Below, in pieces: positions 25,873 to 35,305 of a stretch of DNA of 55,430 nt. The notes under the pieces are model-generated. The model saw only the letters and a program-made list of their open reading frames with translations. It made no database searches and was not told where the DNA came from. The translations under genes and the position numbers were made by a program. The stretch covers positions 1-55,430 of the forward strand of contig JACRHJ010000025.1 in NCBI GenBank assembly GCA_016212105.1. The letters are read 5' to 3'. Position 1 is the stretch's first letter; each line of letters opens with the position of its first letter. Source of the DNA: Nitrospirota bacterium (GTDB lineage: Bacteria > Nitrospirota > JACRHJ01).

Positions 25873-26313
25873 TCAGACCTTGCCGAAGACGTAGCTTGAT
25901 ATAAGCCTCTCCGGGTCCATCGCGGACTCGGTCTCGCGCAGCTTCCCGCCGTCCGAAATAACCCTGTCGGAACCGCCCGGCGTAATCTGCACGTACTTCC
26001 CGCCGAGCAGGCTCTTCGTCTTGATGGACGCAACGGAGTCGTCCCGTATCTCGACGCCGTCGTCGAGCCGCATCACCACCTCAGCCTGGTACTCCCTGAG
26101 AGATACGGACTCCACACTGCCGACCCTGATCCCGGCGATGCTGACGGTGTCGCCGCCCTCCAGGCCGCCGACGTCCCCAAATTCCGCGACGACTTTGTAG
26201 CCGCCGCCGAACAGTCCGGCGTTGCCGATATGCCCGCCGTGCCAGCCCAGCCCGAACGTGCCCGCGACCGCGAATACACCCGCCATGTACTTCATTTTCT
26301 TCCAGAAGATCAA
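25873..26313 (-). CDS. Single MCE (MlaD-like) domain protein
   Basis: The 146-residue protein has an N-terminal membrane anchor (about 8-25) and one MCE domain: YKVVAEFGDVGGLEGGDTVSIAG, then IRVGSVESVSL, VVMRLDDGVEIRDDSVASIKT and LLGGKYVQITPGG. MCE proteins form hexameric rings that move lipids across the periplasm. Here the partner ATPase and permease genes (mlaF, mlaE) are missing nearby, so it is an orphan. The start at 26313 would be a TTG; ATGs six and nine codons later are alternatives. It is convergent with the sigma-54 activator gene, 3 nt apart. Confidence 0.88.
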   Translation of the reverse strand: MIFWKKMKYMAGVFAVAGTFGLGWHGGHIGNAGLFGGGYKVVAEFGDVGGLEGGDTVSIAGIRVGSVESVSLREYQAEVVMRLDDGVEIRDDSVASIKTKSLLGGKYVQITPGGSDRVISDGGKLRETESAMDPERLISSYVFGKV

Positions 26314-26353
26314 AACCGCTTACCTGCTTTCTGCGCGGAGTACGCGCGACCTG

Positions 26354-26455
26354 CTAAAAAATCGAGCCGGGCCATGCCACGCAGAGACAACCGAACAGAT
26401 ACAGGAACGCTCCCAAGGCCAGCAGGTCCCTCGACAACCTGATTTCGTACTGCAT
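26354..26455 (-). CDS. Predicted 33-residue single-pass membrane protein
   Basis: Too short for routine gene finding, but the ATG at 26455 has a strong GAGGTG about 5 nt upstream. The product begins MQYEIRLSRDLLALG and has one hydrophobic helix (about residues 11-28, LLALGAFLYLFGCLCVAW). It lies 40 nt upstream of the MCE gene on the same strand and is probably cotranscribed. Basic residues before the helix suggest an N-in orientation. No family is recognised. A chance open frame cannot be excluded, though the ribosome-binding site and helix together argue for a real gene. Confidence 0.5.
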   Translation of the reverse strand: MQYEIRLSRDLLALGAFLYLFGCLCVAWPGSIF

Positions 26456-26698
26456 AATGCCACCTCGCTTGTTACCGCGTTAATCTTTTAACCCAAGATG
26501 AGTATACACAAGTATTATTAAACAGGCATTAACTGTGGGTTAAATATCGTTAACACTGGGAGATTTATACGCGGGGACGAGCTATCACCACCGGCCACTA
26601 TAGCGGAAGCTGTGCCGCGTAATAATTTCTTGCAAATATGCAGGAAACCGTTTATTCTATTTACATAACATCTCCTTCATATCAATTGGATACGGTGC
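26456..26698. other. AT-rich intergenic region upstream of the DUF4258/YgiT pair
   Basis: About 240 bases of lower GC than the surroundings. It holds a widely spaced inverted repeat TTTAACCC (26487-26494) / GGGTTAAA (26537-26544) and the predicted plus-strand promoter at 26630-26658. None of the window's palindromic repeat families is present, unlike most other spacers. No RNA gene was recognised. Confidence 0.5.
26630..26658 (+). promoter_or_regulatory. Predicted promoter of the DUF4258/YgiT pair
   Basis: TTGCAA (26630-26635) and TATTCT (26653-26658) are 17 bp apart, about 40-70 bases before the DUF4258 start codon. Confidence 0.55.
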
Positions 26699-27001
26699 AT
26701 GAAAATCGAGTGGATCATTGAGTGCATTGAAAATGGCGAATATTATTTTTCGAGACATGGCGACCAGGAGCGCCAAAACGACAACCTGACGATCTCGGAT
26801 GTTGAAGAGGCGTTGCTATCAGGCAGAATATTGGAGCAATACAACGACACCGGCAGAGGCAAGAGCTGTCTTGTCGCGGGCTTTACAGAAAATGGCGCAC
26901 CAGTACATGTTGTGTGCGGCATCAGGGGAGATTTGATGGCCGTTATAACCGTATATATCCCCAAACCACCGAAATTCAAGTCCCCCTATGAGCGAGGGTA
27001 G
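26699..27001 (+). CDS. DUF4258 protein, putative toxin of a toxin-antitoxin pair
   Basis: The 100-residue product fits the DUF4258 pattern: WIIECIENGEYYFSRHGDQERQ, then ISDVEEALLSGRILEQY and HVVCGIRGDLMAVITVYIP. These proteins have a RelE/MqsR-like fold and are usually encoded just upstream of a YgiT-type zinc-finger protein, as here. A role as mRNA interferase is inferred from that arrangement. The His in SRHGDQE and the ending VITVY strand are conserved features. Composition is less GC-rich than the housekeeping genes. The Shine-Dalgarno sequence is weak. Confidence 0.82.
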   Translation: MKIEWIIECIENGEYYFSRHGDQERQNDNLTISDVEEALLSGRILEQYNDTGRGKSCLVAGFTENGAPVHVVCGIRGDLMAVITVYIPKPPKFKSPYERG

Positions 27002-27003
27002 CA

Positions 27004-27255
27004 ATGAAAAAATCATGCAGCTTCTGCGGCAACAAGAACTTCAGGGAAGACAAGGTGCAGTACATCTACAAGCACGATAATCGGTTCCTCGTCGTCAACA
27101 ACGTCCCGGCCGAGGTGTGCGAGTTCTGCGGAGAGCAGTATTTCAAGGCCGACGTCCTGAAGAAGATAGAGAAGGAGTTCAGCGAGATCCATTCGGCCGG
27201 GAAGAAGGCGAAGAATGTGCTCAGGATGCCGGTGGAGGAGTTTGTGGAGATATAA
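27004..27255 (+). CDS. YgiT-type zinc-finger protein, putative antitoxin
   Basis: The 83-residue product has two CxxC pairs, CSFCGNKNF near the start and CEFCGEQYF around residues 39-47, as in the N-terminal zinc domain of MqsA/YgiT. The C-terminal helix-turn-helix of full-length MqsA is missing, so it may neutralise the toxin without acting as a repressor. The ATG lies 2 nt after the DUF4258 stop codon, which supports one transcript. Its 3' end overlaps a convergent minus-strand frame. Confidence 0.82.
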   Translation: MKKSCSFCGNKNFREDKVQYIYKHDNRFLVVNNVPAEVCEFCGEQYFKADVLKKIEKEFSEIHSAGKKAKNVLRMPVEEFVEI

Positions 27256-27547
27256 TATCTGGCGTCTGGCTGTCAGACTTTAGGATAATCTTTCGCATCT
27301 TGTTTTGAACATACCACCCGCCACCAAACATGGAAAACCATATACTAAAATAAAGTAGAATGTATTCGTCCCATTCTGGTTTACGTCCAATCTCTGCTAT
27401 TTTTATATTGAATACAGCGAAGTGCATGGAATAAAGCATGCCGACCATAACAACAATAATAAACGCCTGGACGATTACAAGAAGAATTATGGCAGGGATA
27501 CCTGCGATAGAAGTCAACAATATTCCCAATGCCCCTATCCCCCCCAT
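27221..27547 (-). CDS. Hypothetical membrane protein, convergent with the YgiT gene
   Basis: A 108-residue low-GC frame that begins next to a palindromic repeat. It has two hydrophobic stretches (about 5-38: ILLTSIAGIPAIILLVIVQ and on, then about 66-82: ILLYFSIWFSMFGGGWYVQ) with a basic loop between and a polar C-terminal tail. No family is recognised. GGGAG is too close to the ATG for a good ribosome-binding site, and the last 35 bases overlap the end of the YgiT gene. It may be a real gene whose upstream part was replaced by the repeat. Membrane topology is the main support. Confidence 0.45.
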   Translation of the reverse strand: MGGIGALGILLTSIAGIPAIILLVIVQAFIIVVMVGMLYSMHFAVFNIKIAEIGRKPEWDEYILLYFSIWFSMFGGGWYVQNKMRKIILKSDSQTPDIISPQTPPPAS

Positions 27548-27559
27548 ACTCCCAAAGAA

Positions 27560-27609
27560 GATGGGAATCGTATATAAGCAGATTCTTCGCTTCGCTCAGA
27601 ATGACACCG
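27560..27609. repeat. Copy of the GCAGATTCTTCGCTTCGC repeat
   Basis: The unit around 27573-27605 matches that at about 18502-18534, including the flanking ATATAAGCAG and GAATGACA. It is one of the dispersed families found in most spacers of this window. Confidence 0.8.
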
Positions 27610-27620
27610 TAAATTCAATA

Positions 27621-27653
27621 ACAAATAAAGGGGCCGGCATTTCTGCCGGCCCC
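27621..27653 (-). terminator. Intrinsic terminator of the lipoprotein gene
   Basis: A perfect 10-bp stem GGGGCCGGCA/TGCCGGCCCC (27630-27639 with 27644-27653) with a TTTC loop is followed on the minus strand by TTTATTTGTT. A very similar terminator follows the gene at 35306. Confidence 0.8.
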
Positions 27654-27678
27654 TGAGAAAATACATTACGCCAGTTGC

Positions 27679-28227
27679 TTACATCTTAACCTTCAGCAAC
27701 AGCGGGTAGCTCCTTGCGTGGTCGTTTACTATTAAGACGAGTTTTACGCCTATTTCCCGGCCATCGAGCGACCCGGGGTCACCTTCCGGCGAGCCATTGC
27801 AGTACAGGGGGTAGACGCGTACAGCACCCTTTTCGTCACGGTAGACGTTGGCGGCCGGAAACACCTCCGCCAGTATCGTGCCTCCGGGAGCGATGAAGGT
27901 GTTGCGGTTTGCGGCCCCTCCGGAACCATTCAGCTCGCACAGGAGCCTGCCTTCAAGTCCGTCCGCCGCCATCACGGCCGAGCTGTCCCACAAAATCTCC
28001 AGCGGGGTGGCGGTCTTGTTGGTCAGTTCGAGCGAGTACCGGCTGTCGTCAACCACCCTGATGGCAAGCCTCACGTCGGAATCCTCGAATACAGGCTTCC
28101 GGCTTGCGACAGGCGACACCAGGCTGTAGTCACTGATGTGCCCGGTTGCGCACCCTGCAAAGAGGGTGGAAACCGCGATTATCGCCGCAGCAAGAATGGG
28201 CGTTATGACTCCGGCCTGACTCCTCAT
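27679..28227 (-). CDS. Hypothetical lipoprotein
   Basis: A 182-residue protein with an N-terminal signal peptide and an LFAGC lipobox (Cys26), so it should be anchored in a membrane facing the periplasm. The mature part is predicted to be mostly beta strands (VRLAIRVVDDSRYSLELTN, then TPLEILWDSSAV, and a C-terminal VKLVLIVNDHARSYPLLLKV). No family is recognised; the layout resembles small immunoglobulin-like periplasmic domains. It lies 7 nt downstream of ahcY, so it may be cotranscribed with metK-ahcY, and it is followed by a strong terminator. Confidence 0.75.
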   Translation of the reverse strand: MRSQAGVITPILAAAIIAVSTLFAGCATGHISDYSLVSPVASRKPVFEDSDVRLAIRVVDDSRYSLELTNKTATPLEILWDSSAVMAADGLEGRLLCELNGSGGAANRNTFIAPGGTILAEVFPAANVYRDEKGAVRVYPLYCNGSPEGDPGSLDGREIGVKLVLIVNDHARSYPLLLKVKM

Positions 28228-28234
28228 TTCGTTC

Positions 28235-30642
<2,408 letters not shown>

Positions 30643-30684
30643 TCAAGTACCCCTCCATAGGCGTGGTGATAAAGATAGCCCGTT

Positions 30685-30713
30685 ATACTAAACCAAATCG
30701 TCTATCATTTCAA
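30685..30713 (-). promoter_or_regulatory. Predicted promoter of metK-ahcY
   Basis: TTGAAA (30708-30713) and TAGTAT (30685-30690) are 17 bp apart on the minus strand. The -35 lies inside the last codons of coaBC. Confidence 0.6.
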
Positions 30714-31919
30714 GGATAATCCTTGCATCGCATCGAAAATGACGTCGAGGAGCGCGCGGGCCGCCTCCGCCTTGGTCACGACCCCGGTATCCAGCAGATG
30801 GCCTGCCCTGCCGTACAGCCTGAGCCTGTTCAAATCTCCGCCGAACCCCGTCTCCCCGCCTACCGGGTTCGCGGCAATCAGGTCGAGCCTCTTCGCCTTC
30901 AACTTTGCCTTCGCGTTTTTCTCCTGGTCGTCCGTCTCGGCCGCGAAGCCGACGAGCAACTGCCCCGGCCTCTTCCTCTTCCCGAGCCCCGCGAGGATAT
31001 CCGGGTTCTTTACAAGCCTCACGGTCGTCTCGTCCGCGCCCTTCTTTATCTTGGTGTGCGAGACCGTCTCCGGCCTGTAGTCGGACACCGCAGCCGCCAT
31101 GATGACGGCGTCCGCGTCCTTCGCTGCGGCGTTCACCGCCGCCTCCATCTCCAGCGCGCTCCTTACGGAGACAAGCTCCACGCCGGCGGGCGGTACAAGC
31201 GAGACCGGCCCGGAAACGAGGACGACACGCGCGCCGCGCCGCGCGGCTTCACGCGCGACAGCATAGCCCATCCTGCCCGACGAGCGGTTCCCGATGAAGC
31301 GCACCGGGTCCATGTCCTCGAGCGTCGGCCCGGCCGTTACCAGCACCGTCTTCCCCGCGAACTGCCCGGCATGCGCAAGCATGGCCTCGGCCGCTTCGGC
31401 AACCGCCGACGGCGCGCTCATCCTTCCCCAGCCGTACTCGCCGCAGGCCATCGGCCCCTCGTCAGGGCCGGCGAACCCGTACCCGAAGCCCCTGAGCGTC
31501 TCGATGTTCCGTTTCACAGCCGGGCTGTCGTACATGCGGCAGTTCATGGCAGGTGCAATAAGCACCGGGCATTTCACCGCGAGCAGGGTCGTGGACAGCA
31601 GGTCGTCGGCGATCCCGGACGCGGCCTTCCCGATGAGGTTCGCGGTCGCGGGCGCGACGACGAATATGTCCGCCTTCGCCGAGAGTTCTATATGAGAGAT
31701 CGCCGCGTCGTATCCGTCGAAGAGATTTGTGCGCGCGGGGCGGCCGGACAGCGCGGAGAACGTAAGAGGCGTGACGAAGCGCGCCGCCGACTCGGTCATG
31801 ACGACGGTGACAGACGCGCCCTTCTCCCTGAACAGGCGCACGACCTCGGCCGACTTGTACGCGGCTATGCCGCCTGTCACGCCGAGAAGGACTTCTTTAT
31901 TGGCAAGGGGAGAAATCAT
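30705..31919 (-). CDS. coaBC: Bifunctional phosphopantothenoylcysteine decarboxylase / phosphopantothenate-cysteine ligase
   Basis: Two consecutive steps of coenzyme A synthesis. The 404-residue protein has an N-terminal flavin-dependent decarboxylase half (VLLGVTGGIAAYKSAEVVR, ISHIELSAKADIFVVAPATAN, APAMNCRMYDSPAV) and a C-terminal synthetase half (VLVTAGPTLEDMDPVRFIGN, RSSGRMGYAVA, AAVSDYRP). The ATG at 31919 fits the family; a GTG nine codons upstream has no ribosome-binding site. Its usual neighbour rpoZ lies upstream but is separated by a repeat block. Confidence 0.96.
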   Translation of the reverse strand: MISPLANKEVLLGVTGGIAAYKSAEVVRLFREKGASVTVVMTESAARFVTPLTFSALSGRPARTNLFDGYDAAISHIELSAKADIFVVAPATANLIGKAASGIADDLLSTTLLAVKCPVLIAPAMNCRMYDSPAVKRNIETLRGFGYGFAGPDEGPMACGEYGWGRMSAPSAVAEAAEAMLAHAGQFAGKTVLVTAGPTLEDMDPVRFIGNRSSGRMGYAVAREAARRGARVVLVSGPVSLVPPAGVELVSVRSALEMEAAVNAAAKDADAVIMAAAVSDYRPETVSHTKIKKGADETTVRLVKNPDILAGLGKRKRPGQLLVGFAAETDDQEKNAKAKLKAKRLDLIAANPVGGETGFGGDLNRLRLYGRAGHLLDTGVVTKAEAARALLDVIFDAMQGLSLK

Positions 31920-32192
31920 GGCAAGCGACCTGTTTCCAGTAACCACGTAGGCAATAACGGCTAACGGTTGTCATTCCCGCGAAAGCGGGAATCCATTGTA
32001 ATGCCGTAAAGTCAAAATGGACCCCCGTTTTCACGGGGGTGACAGATAGGGCCGACACGCGGGTCGGCCCCTGTCCTTTTCCGTCATTGCGAGCGAAGCG
32101 TGGCAATCTCGGTTCTAAAAACTGAGATTGCCGCGTCGTCCCGCGAAGCGCGGGACTCCTCGCAATGACATACATCGCTGCGCCAAGCGCGC
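31920..32192. repeat. Repeat block between rpoZ and coaBC
   Basis: About 270 bases with three elements: the 78-base element 31968-32045 (second copy of 14266-14342), a GGGCCGACACGCGGGTCGGCCC palindrome (about 32048-32071), and an 88-base element at 32083-32170 that matches 3331-3410 and has long internal complementarity (GCAATCTCGGTT... with ...AACTGAGATTGC). No gene is present. Confidence 0.85.
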
Positions 32193-32627
32193 CTATTCCT
32201 CTTCGTCCTCGAAGACCTCGTCGGAAACTTCCTCGTCGCCGAAATCCTCGTCGGACTCGTCACCGAGCATCTCGTCCTCCTCCGCTGCCATCACAACGGT
32301 CTCGGACTTGTAGGCCTCCTTGATCTCCTCCATCTTTTCGAGAGACGCGGCCGCGGCCTCCTCCATGCTCTGGCGTGCCATACGCTCGCGCCTCATGCGG
32401 TACTCCATCTCGCGCGCCTTCCTGGCGTCCTCGCCGGTCAGGTACCTGAGCTTGTCCTCTATCGCCTCTTCGAGCGCGAGCGTCGTGTTCTTGACGTACT
32501 TGCTCTTCACCAGCACGGGCGAGCCGTCGGATATCTGCCTGGCCCTCTGCGCTGCTATAAGGACCAGCCGGAAGCGGCTGTCGAGCACGCTCGCCGAATA
32601 TTCTATCGGAAGCTTGATGATGTCCAA
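32193..32627 (-). CDS. rpoZ: RNA polymerase omega subunit with a long acidic tail
   Basis: Small RNA polymerase subunit that helps fold and hold beta-prime. Residues 1-75 carry the family motif: LPIEYSASVLDSRFRLVLIAAQRARQI, then VKNTTLALEEAIEDKLRYL. The start is a TTG at 32627 with AGGAGGG 7 nt upstream. At 144 residues it is longer than most omega subunits (usually about 60-90). The extra C-terminal part has an Arg/Met/Glu helix followed by a very acidic tail from about residue 110, mostly Asp and Glu. It sits between gmk (13 nt) and the repeat block. Confidence 0.93.
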   Translation of the reverse strand: MDIIKLPIEYSASVLDSRFRLVLIAAQRARQISDGSPVLVKSKYVKNTTLALEEAIEDKLRYLTGEDARKAREMEYRMRRERMARQSMEEAAAASLEKMEEIKEAYKSETVVMAAEEDEMLGDESDEDFGDEEVSDEVFEDEEE

Positions 32628-32640
32628 TTTTAAACCCTCC

Positions 32641-33255
32641 TCATATACCGAAATTATCCATGAGCCAGGTCTTGTCGAGCCGCTCGACCGCCGCCCTTTC
32701 GGCGGCGACGACGGCCCCAAGCTCGCCCAGCGCTTCACTGAAATCATCGTTGACCACGACGTACCGGTACTCCTTTAAATACCTGATCTCGCCCTTCGCG
32801 TTGCCCACCCTTTTCCTTATCGTCTCGTCGTCGTCTGTCTCCCTGCCCCGGAGCCGCCTCTCGAGCTCCTCCATGGACGGCGGCAGGATGAATATCAGCA
32901 CCGCGCCGGGCCAGTACTTTTTGACCTGCATAGCGCCCTGCGTGTCGATGTCCACTATGACGTCCCTGCCGAGTCCGAACAGCCTCTGAAGCTCGGCCTT
33001 CGACGTCCCGTAGCTGTTGCCGTGCACCTCCGCCCACTCGACGAAACCGCCGGCTGCTGCCATTTCCCGAAACTCGTCCTGGGTCACGAAGTAGTAGTGC
33101 TCTCCGTGGACTTCGCCCGCGCGCGGCTTCCTCGTCGTGTGCGATATCGAGTGCGACAGTGTCGGGTCTATCCGCACCAGCTCCTTGCAGAGCGAGGTCT
33201 TGCCCGCGCCCGACGGGGCGGATACGACGTATAATATGCCTATGGCCTTACTCAA
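32641..33255 (-). CDS. gmk: Guanylate kinase
   Basis: Phosphorylates GMP to GDP with ATP. The 204-residue product shows the P-loop VVSAPSGAGKTSLCKEL, the GMP-binding HSISHTTRKPRAGEVHGEHYYFV region, and DIDTQGAMQVKKYWP. The length is usual. It overlaps yicC by 8 nt and precedes rpoZ by 13 nt, the standard yicC-gmk-rpoZ order. Confidence 0.97.
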   Translation of the reverse strand: MSKAIGILYVVSAPSGAGKTSLCKELVRIDPTLSHSISHTTRKPRAGEVHGEHYYFVTQDEFREMAAAGGFVEWAEVHGNSYGTSKAELQRLFGLGRDVIVDIDTQGAMQVKKYWPGAVLIFILPPSMEELERRLRGRETDDDETIRKRVGNAKGEIRYLKEYRYVVVNDDFSEALGELGAVVAAERAAVERLDKTWLMDNFGI

Positions 33256-34114
33256 TGTTCTGGACCTGCTCGCGGACCTTTTCGAGTTCGGCCTTCATCC
33301 CGACCACCGTGTGCGCTATGCCCTGGTCGGAGGCCTTGCTGCCCATCGTGTTGACCTCACGGTTTATCTCCTGGAGCAGGAAGTCCATCTTGCGGCCGAC
33401 CGGCTCGTCGGCTTCGAGCATCGAACCGAGCTGCGCCAGGTGGCTCCTGCCGCGCACTACCTCCTCGGTAACGTCGCAGCGGTCGGCGAACATGACGACC
33501 TCCTGGTGGAGCCTCGCGGGGTCGAGCTCTATGCCGTCCGAGAGCTTTTCCACGCGCTCCCGGAGCTTCCTGGCATACTCCTGCACCGTGACCGGTGAGA
33601 GTTTTTCGACCGCCGCTATCCCGGACTCTATGAATGCCGCCCGGGACGCAATGTCCTTCGCAAGCGCCTCGCCCTCGAGCGCGCGCATCTTTTCGAGCAT
33701 GTCCATTCCGCCGGAAAGCGCGGACGAAAGCGATGCCCACGCGGCCTCGATGTCCTCGGCGACCTCCTCCTCGGTTATCACGTCCTTCATGGAGGTGATG
33801 AGCGCGAGGTCAACCTCGCCGGGCAGGTCGAAGACGGACTTCAGCTCGTTCATCGCGCCGACGTACTGGCGCGCCGCGTCCATGTTGAGCTTGAACGCGC
33901 GCTTCACCTCGTCCGCGCCGCCACGGTTGACGAATATCTCAACGCGCCCCCGGGACAGCCTGTCCCCGACCGCCTTCTTTATCCTTGATTCGAGAGCGAG
34001 CAGGTCCCTCGGCATCTTGACCGACACGTCGAGGAACTTGTGGTTGACCGAGCGCATCTCGACTATGAAACCGCCGGCCTCGGCCTTCCCGAACCCTGTC
34101 ATGCTCTTAATCAT
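33248..34114 (-). CDS. yicC: YicC family endoribonuclease-like protein
   Basis: The 288-residue product starts MIKSMTGFGKAEAG and has the paired domains of the YicC/YloC family, with VEMRSVNHKFLDVSVKMPRDL and a C-terminal FLLQEINREVNTMGSKASD block that carries conserved acidic residues. E. coli YicC has been linked to RNA cleavage and sRNA turnover. GGGGG 7 nt upstream supports the ATG at 34114; the open frame extends further without similarity. It heads the yicC-gmk-rpoZ operon. Confidence 0.95.
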   Translation of the reverse strand: MIKSMTGFGKAEAGGFIVEMRSVNHKFLDVSVKMPRDLLALESRIKKAVGDRLSRGRVEIFVNRGGADEVKRAFKLNMDAARQYVGAMNELKSVFDLPGEVDLALITSMKDVITEEEVAEDIEAAWASLSSALSGGMDMLEKMRALEGEALAKDIASRAAFIESGIAAVEKLSPVTVQEYARKLRERVEKLSDGIELDPARLHQEVVMFADRCDVTEEVVRGRSHLAQLGSMLEADEPVGRKMDFLLQEINREVNTMGSKASDQGIAHTVVGMKAELEKVREQVQNIE

Positions 34115-34138
34115 CCGTTTTCCCCCATGAAATTTAAG

Positions 34139-34167
34139 ATGATATAGCAATAAAACCCTTTTGTCAA
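34139..34167 (-). promoter_or_regulatory. Predicted promoter of yicC-gmk-rpoZ
   Basis: TTGACA (34162-34167) and TATCAT (34139-34144) are 17 bp apart on the minus strand. Its -35 element shares bases with the -35 of the opposite promoter. Confidence 0.65.
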
Positions 34168-34188
34168 TGGAAGGTTTTGTGATATTTT
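34161..34188 (+). promoter_or_regulatory. Predicted promoter of the octanoyltransferase gene, possibly leaderless
   Basis: TTGTCA (34161-34166) and TATTTT (34183-34188) are 16 bp apart. The expected transcription start falls at or next to the ATG at 34195, and there is no Shine-Dalgarno sequence. Confidence 0.5.
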
Positions 34189-34194
34189 GTAACG

Positions 34195-35028
34195 ATGGAA
34201 ACTGCATGGAGGGTGCTGGACACCGGGGCAGGGGGCGCGGCATGGAACATGGCCGTCGACGAGGCGCTGCTTCTCATGGCCGAGAAGGGGCAGTGTGTGC
34301 CCACGCTCCGCTTTTTCGCGTGGGAGCGGGCTTCGCTTTCCATCGGCTCGTTCCAGAAGGTGGACGAGCTGGACCTTGCCAGGGTTGCCTCCGAAGGCGT
34401 ACCACTTGTGCGGAGGCCGACCGGGGGCAGGGCTGTGCTCCACGGCGCGGAGCTGACCTATTCGGTTACATGCCCGATACCGAGCGCGCACTTCCCGTCC
34501 GACCTGATGGGCTCGTACAAGAGGATAGGCGCGTGCTTCCTTCAGGGTCTGAACGGGCTCGGGGTCGAGGCCGCGCTCGTGCCTGTCTCCAAAAACCCGG
34601 ACAGGAAGCCGGGCAAGTCGTATACTCACAACCCGCTCTGCTTCTCTTCGCCTTCCTGGCACGAGGTGCTCCTGGACGGCAGAAAACTCGTAGGCAGCGC
34701 CCAGAGGCGGCTCAAGGGGGCTTTCCTCCAGCAGGGCTCGCTCCTGATGGAGCTGGACATCGAGGGGATTGTATCTCTGATGAAGTTCGCGGACGACGAT
34801 GCACGCCGGGCGGCGGCCGAAAGTCTCGCGTCGAAGATGACCGCGCTCGGCGAGGTCAGGCCGGGCATATCCATCGAGGCGCTGAAAGCGGCCATCGTCG
34901 GCGGCTTCGAGGCGGAGATGGGCGTGCGGTTCGTGGCAGGCGGGCTTGCGGAGGAAGAGGCCGCGCTGGCTGGGAGGCTCCTGCGAGAGAAGTACGGGCG
35001 GGCGGACTGGAATTTGTACAGGAAATGA
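34195..35028 (+). CDS. Lipoate/octanoate-protein ligase family, LipM-like octanoyltransferase
   Basis: The 277-residue protein has the biotin/lipoyl-ligase fold. WRVLDTGAGGAAWNMAVDEALL opens it, RRPTGGRAVLHGAELTYSV binds the acyl group, and NPLCFSSPSWHEVLLDGRKLVGSAQRR carries Cys149. That Cys position matches the catalytic Cys of Bacillus LipM, which transfers octanoate from acyl carrier protein to GcvH; this favours LipM over ATP-dependent LplA. It stands alone on the plus strand, divergent from yicC, with no Shine-Dalgarno sequence. No lipA was found in the window. Confidence 0.87.
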   Translation: METAWRVLDTGAGGAAWNMAVDEALLLMAEKGQCVPTLRFFAWERASLSIGSFQKVDELDLARVASEGVPLVRRPTGGRAVLHGAELTYSVTCPIPSAHFPSDLMGSYKRIGACFLQGLNGLGVEAALVPVSKNPDRKPGKSYTHNPLCFSSPSWHEVLLDGRKLVGSAQRRLKGAFLQQGSLLMELDIEGIVSLMKFADDDARRAAAESLASKMTALGEVRPGISIEALKAAIVGGFEAEMGVRFVAGGLAEEEAALAGRLLREKYGRADWNLYRK

Positions 35029-35240
35029 CGATGTTACGGTGTCATTTTGTGCAACGCGAAGAATCACACCATATAACCGTAAGACAAGGGCGCGGACTCG
35101 CGCTTCGCTTGGTACGGCCCCTACGTAAACCATCCCTCACCCGGCCCTTTGGGCCACCCTCTCCCATTGAAGGGAGAGGGTACATCTATAATCCCCCTCT
35201 CCCCTTGTGGGAGAGGGGGTTGGAGGTGAGGGCTGGCCGC
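35029..35240. repeat. Repeats downstream of the octanoyltransferase gene
   Basis: This tract contains a degenerate GTCATTTTGTGC...GAAGAATCAC unit (about 35040-35068), a GCGCGGACTCGCGCTTCGC/TACGGCCCC unit (about 35088-35124), and a long CCCTCACCC...GGGTGAGGG-type array with two CCCTCTCCC/GGGAGAGGG hairpins (about 35130-35231). The same family occurs at 14090 and 40044. Confidence 0.8.
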
Positions 35241-35274
35241 AACAAATAAATAAAGGCCGGCACAATGGCCGGCC
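35241..35274 (-). terminator. Intrinsic terminator of the 35306-35884 gene
   Basis: A GGCCGGC/GCCGGCC stem (35255-35261 with 35268-35274) is followed on the minus strand by TTTATTTATTTGTT. It closely resembles the terminator at 27621-27653. Confidence 0.75.
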
Positions 35275-35305
35275 CCTGCAAAACCCAATCCAAATTCAGC
35301 CCGCC

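Noticed and set aside
30643-30704. SAM or SAH riboswitch before metK-ahcY
   Set aside because: The predicted leader is only about 35 nt and shows no such fold.
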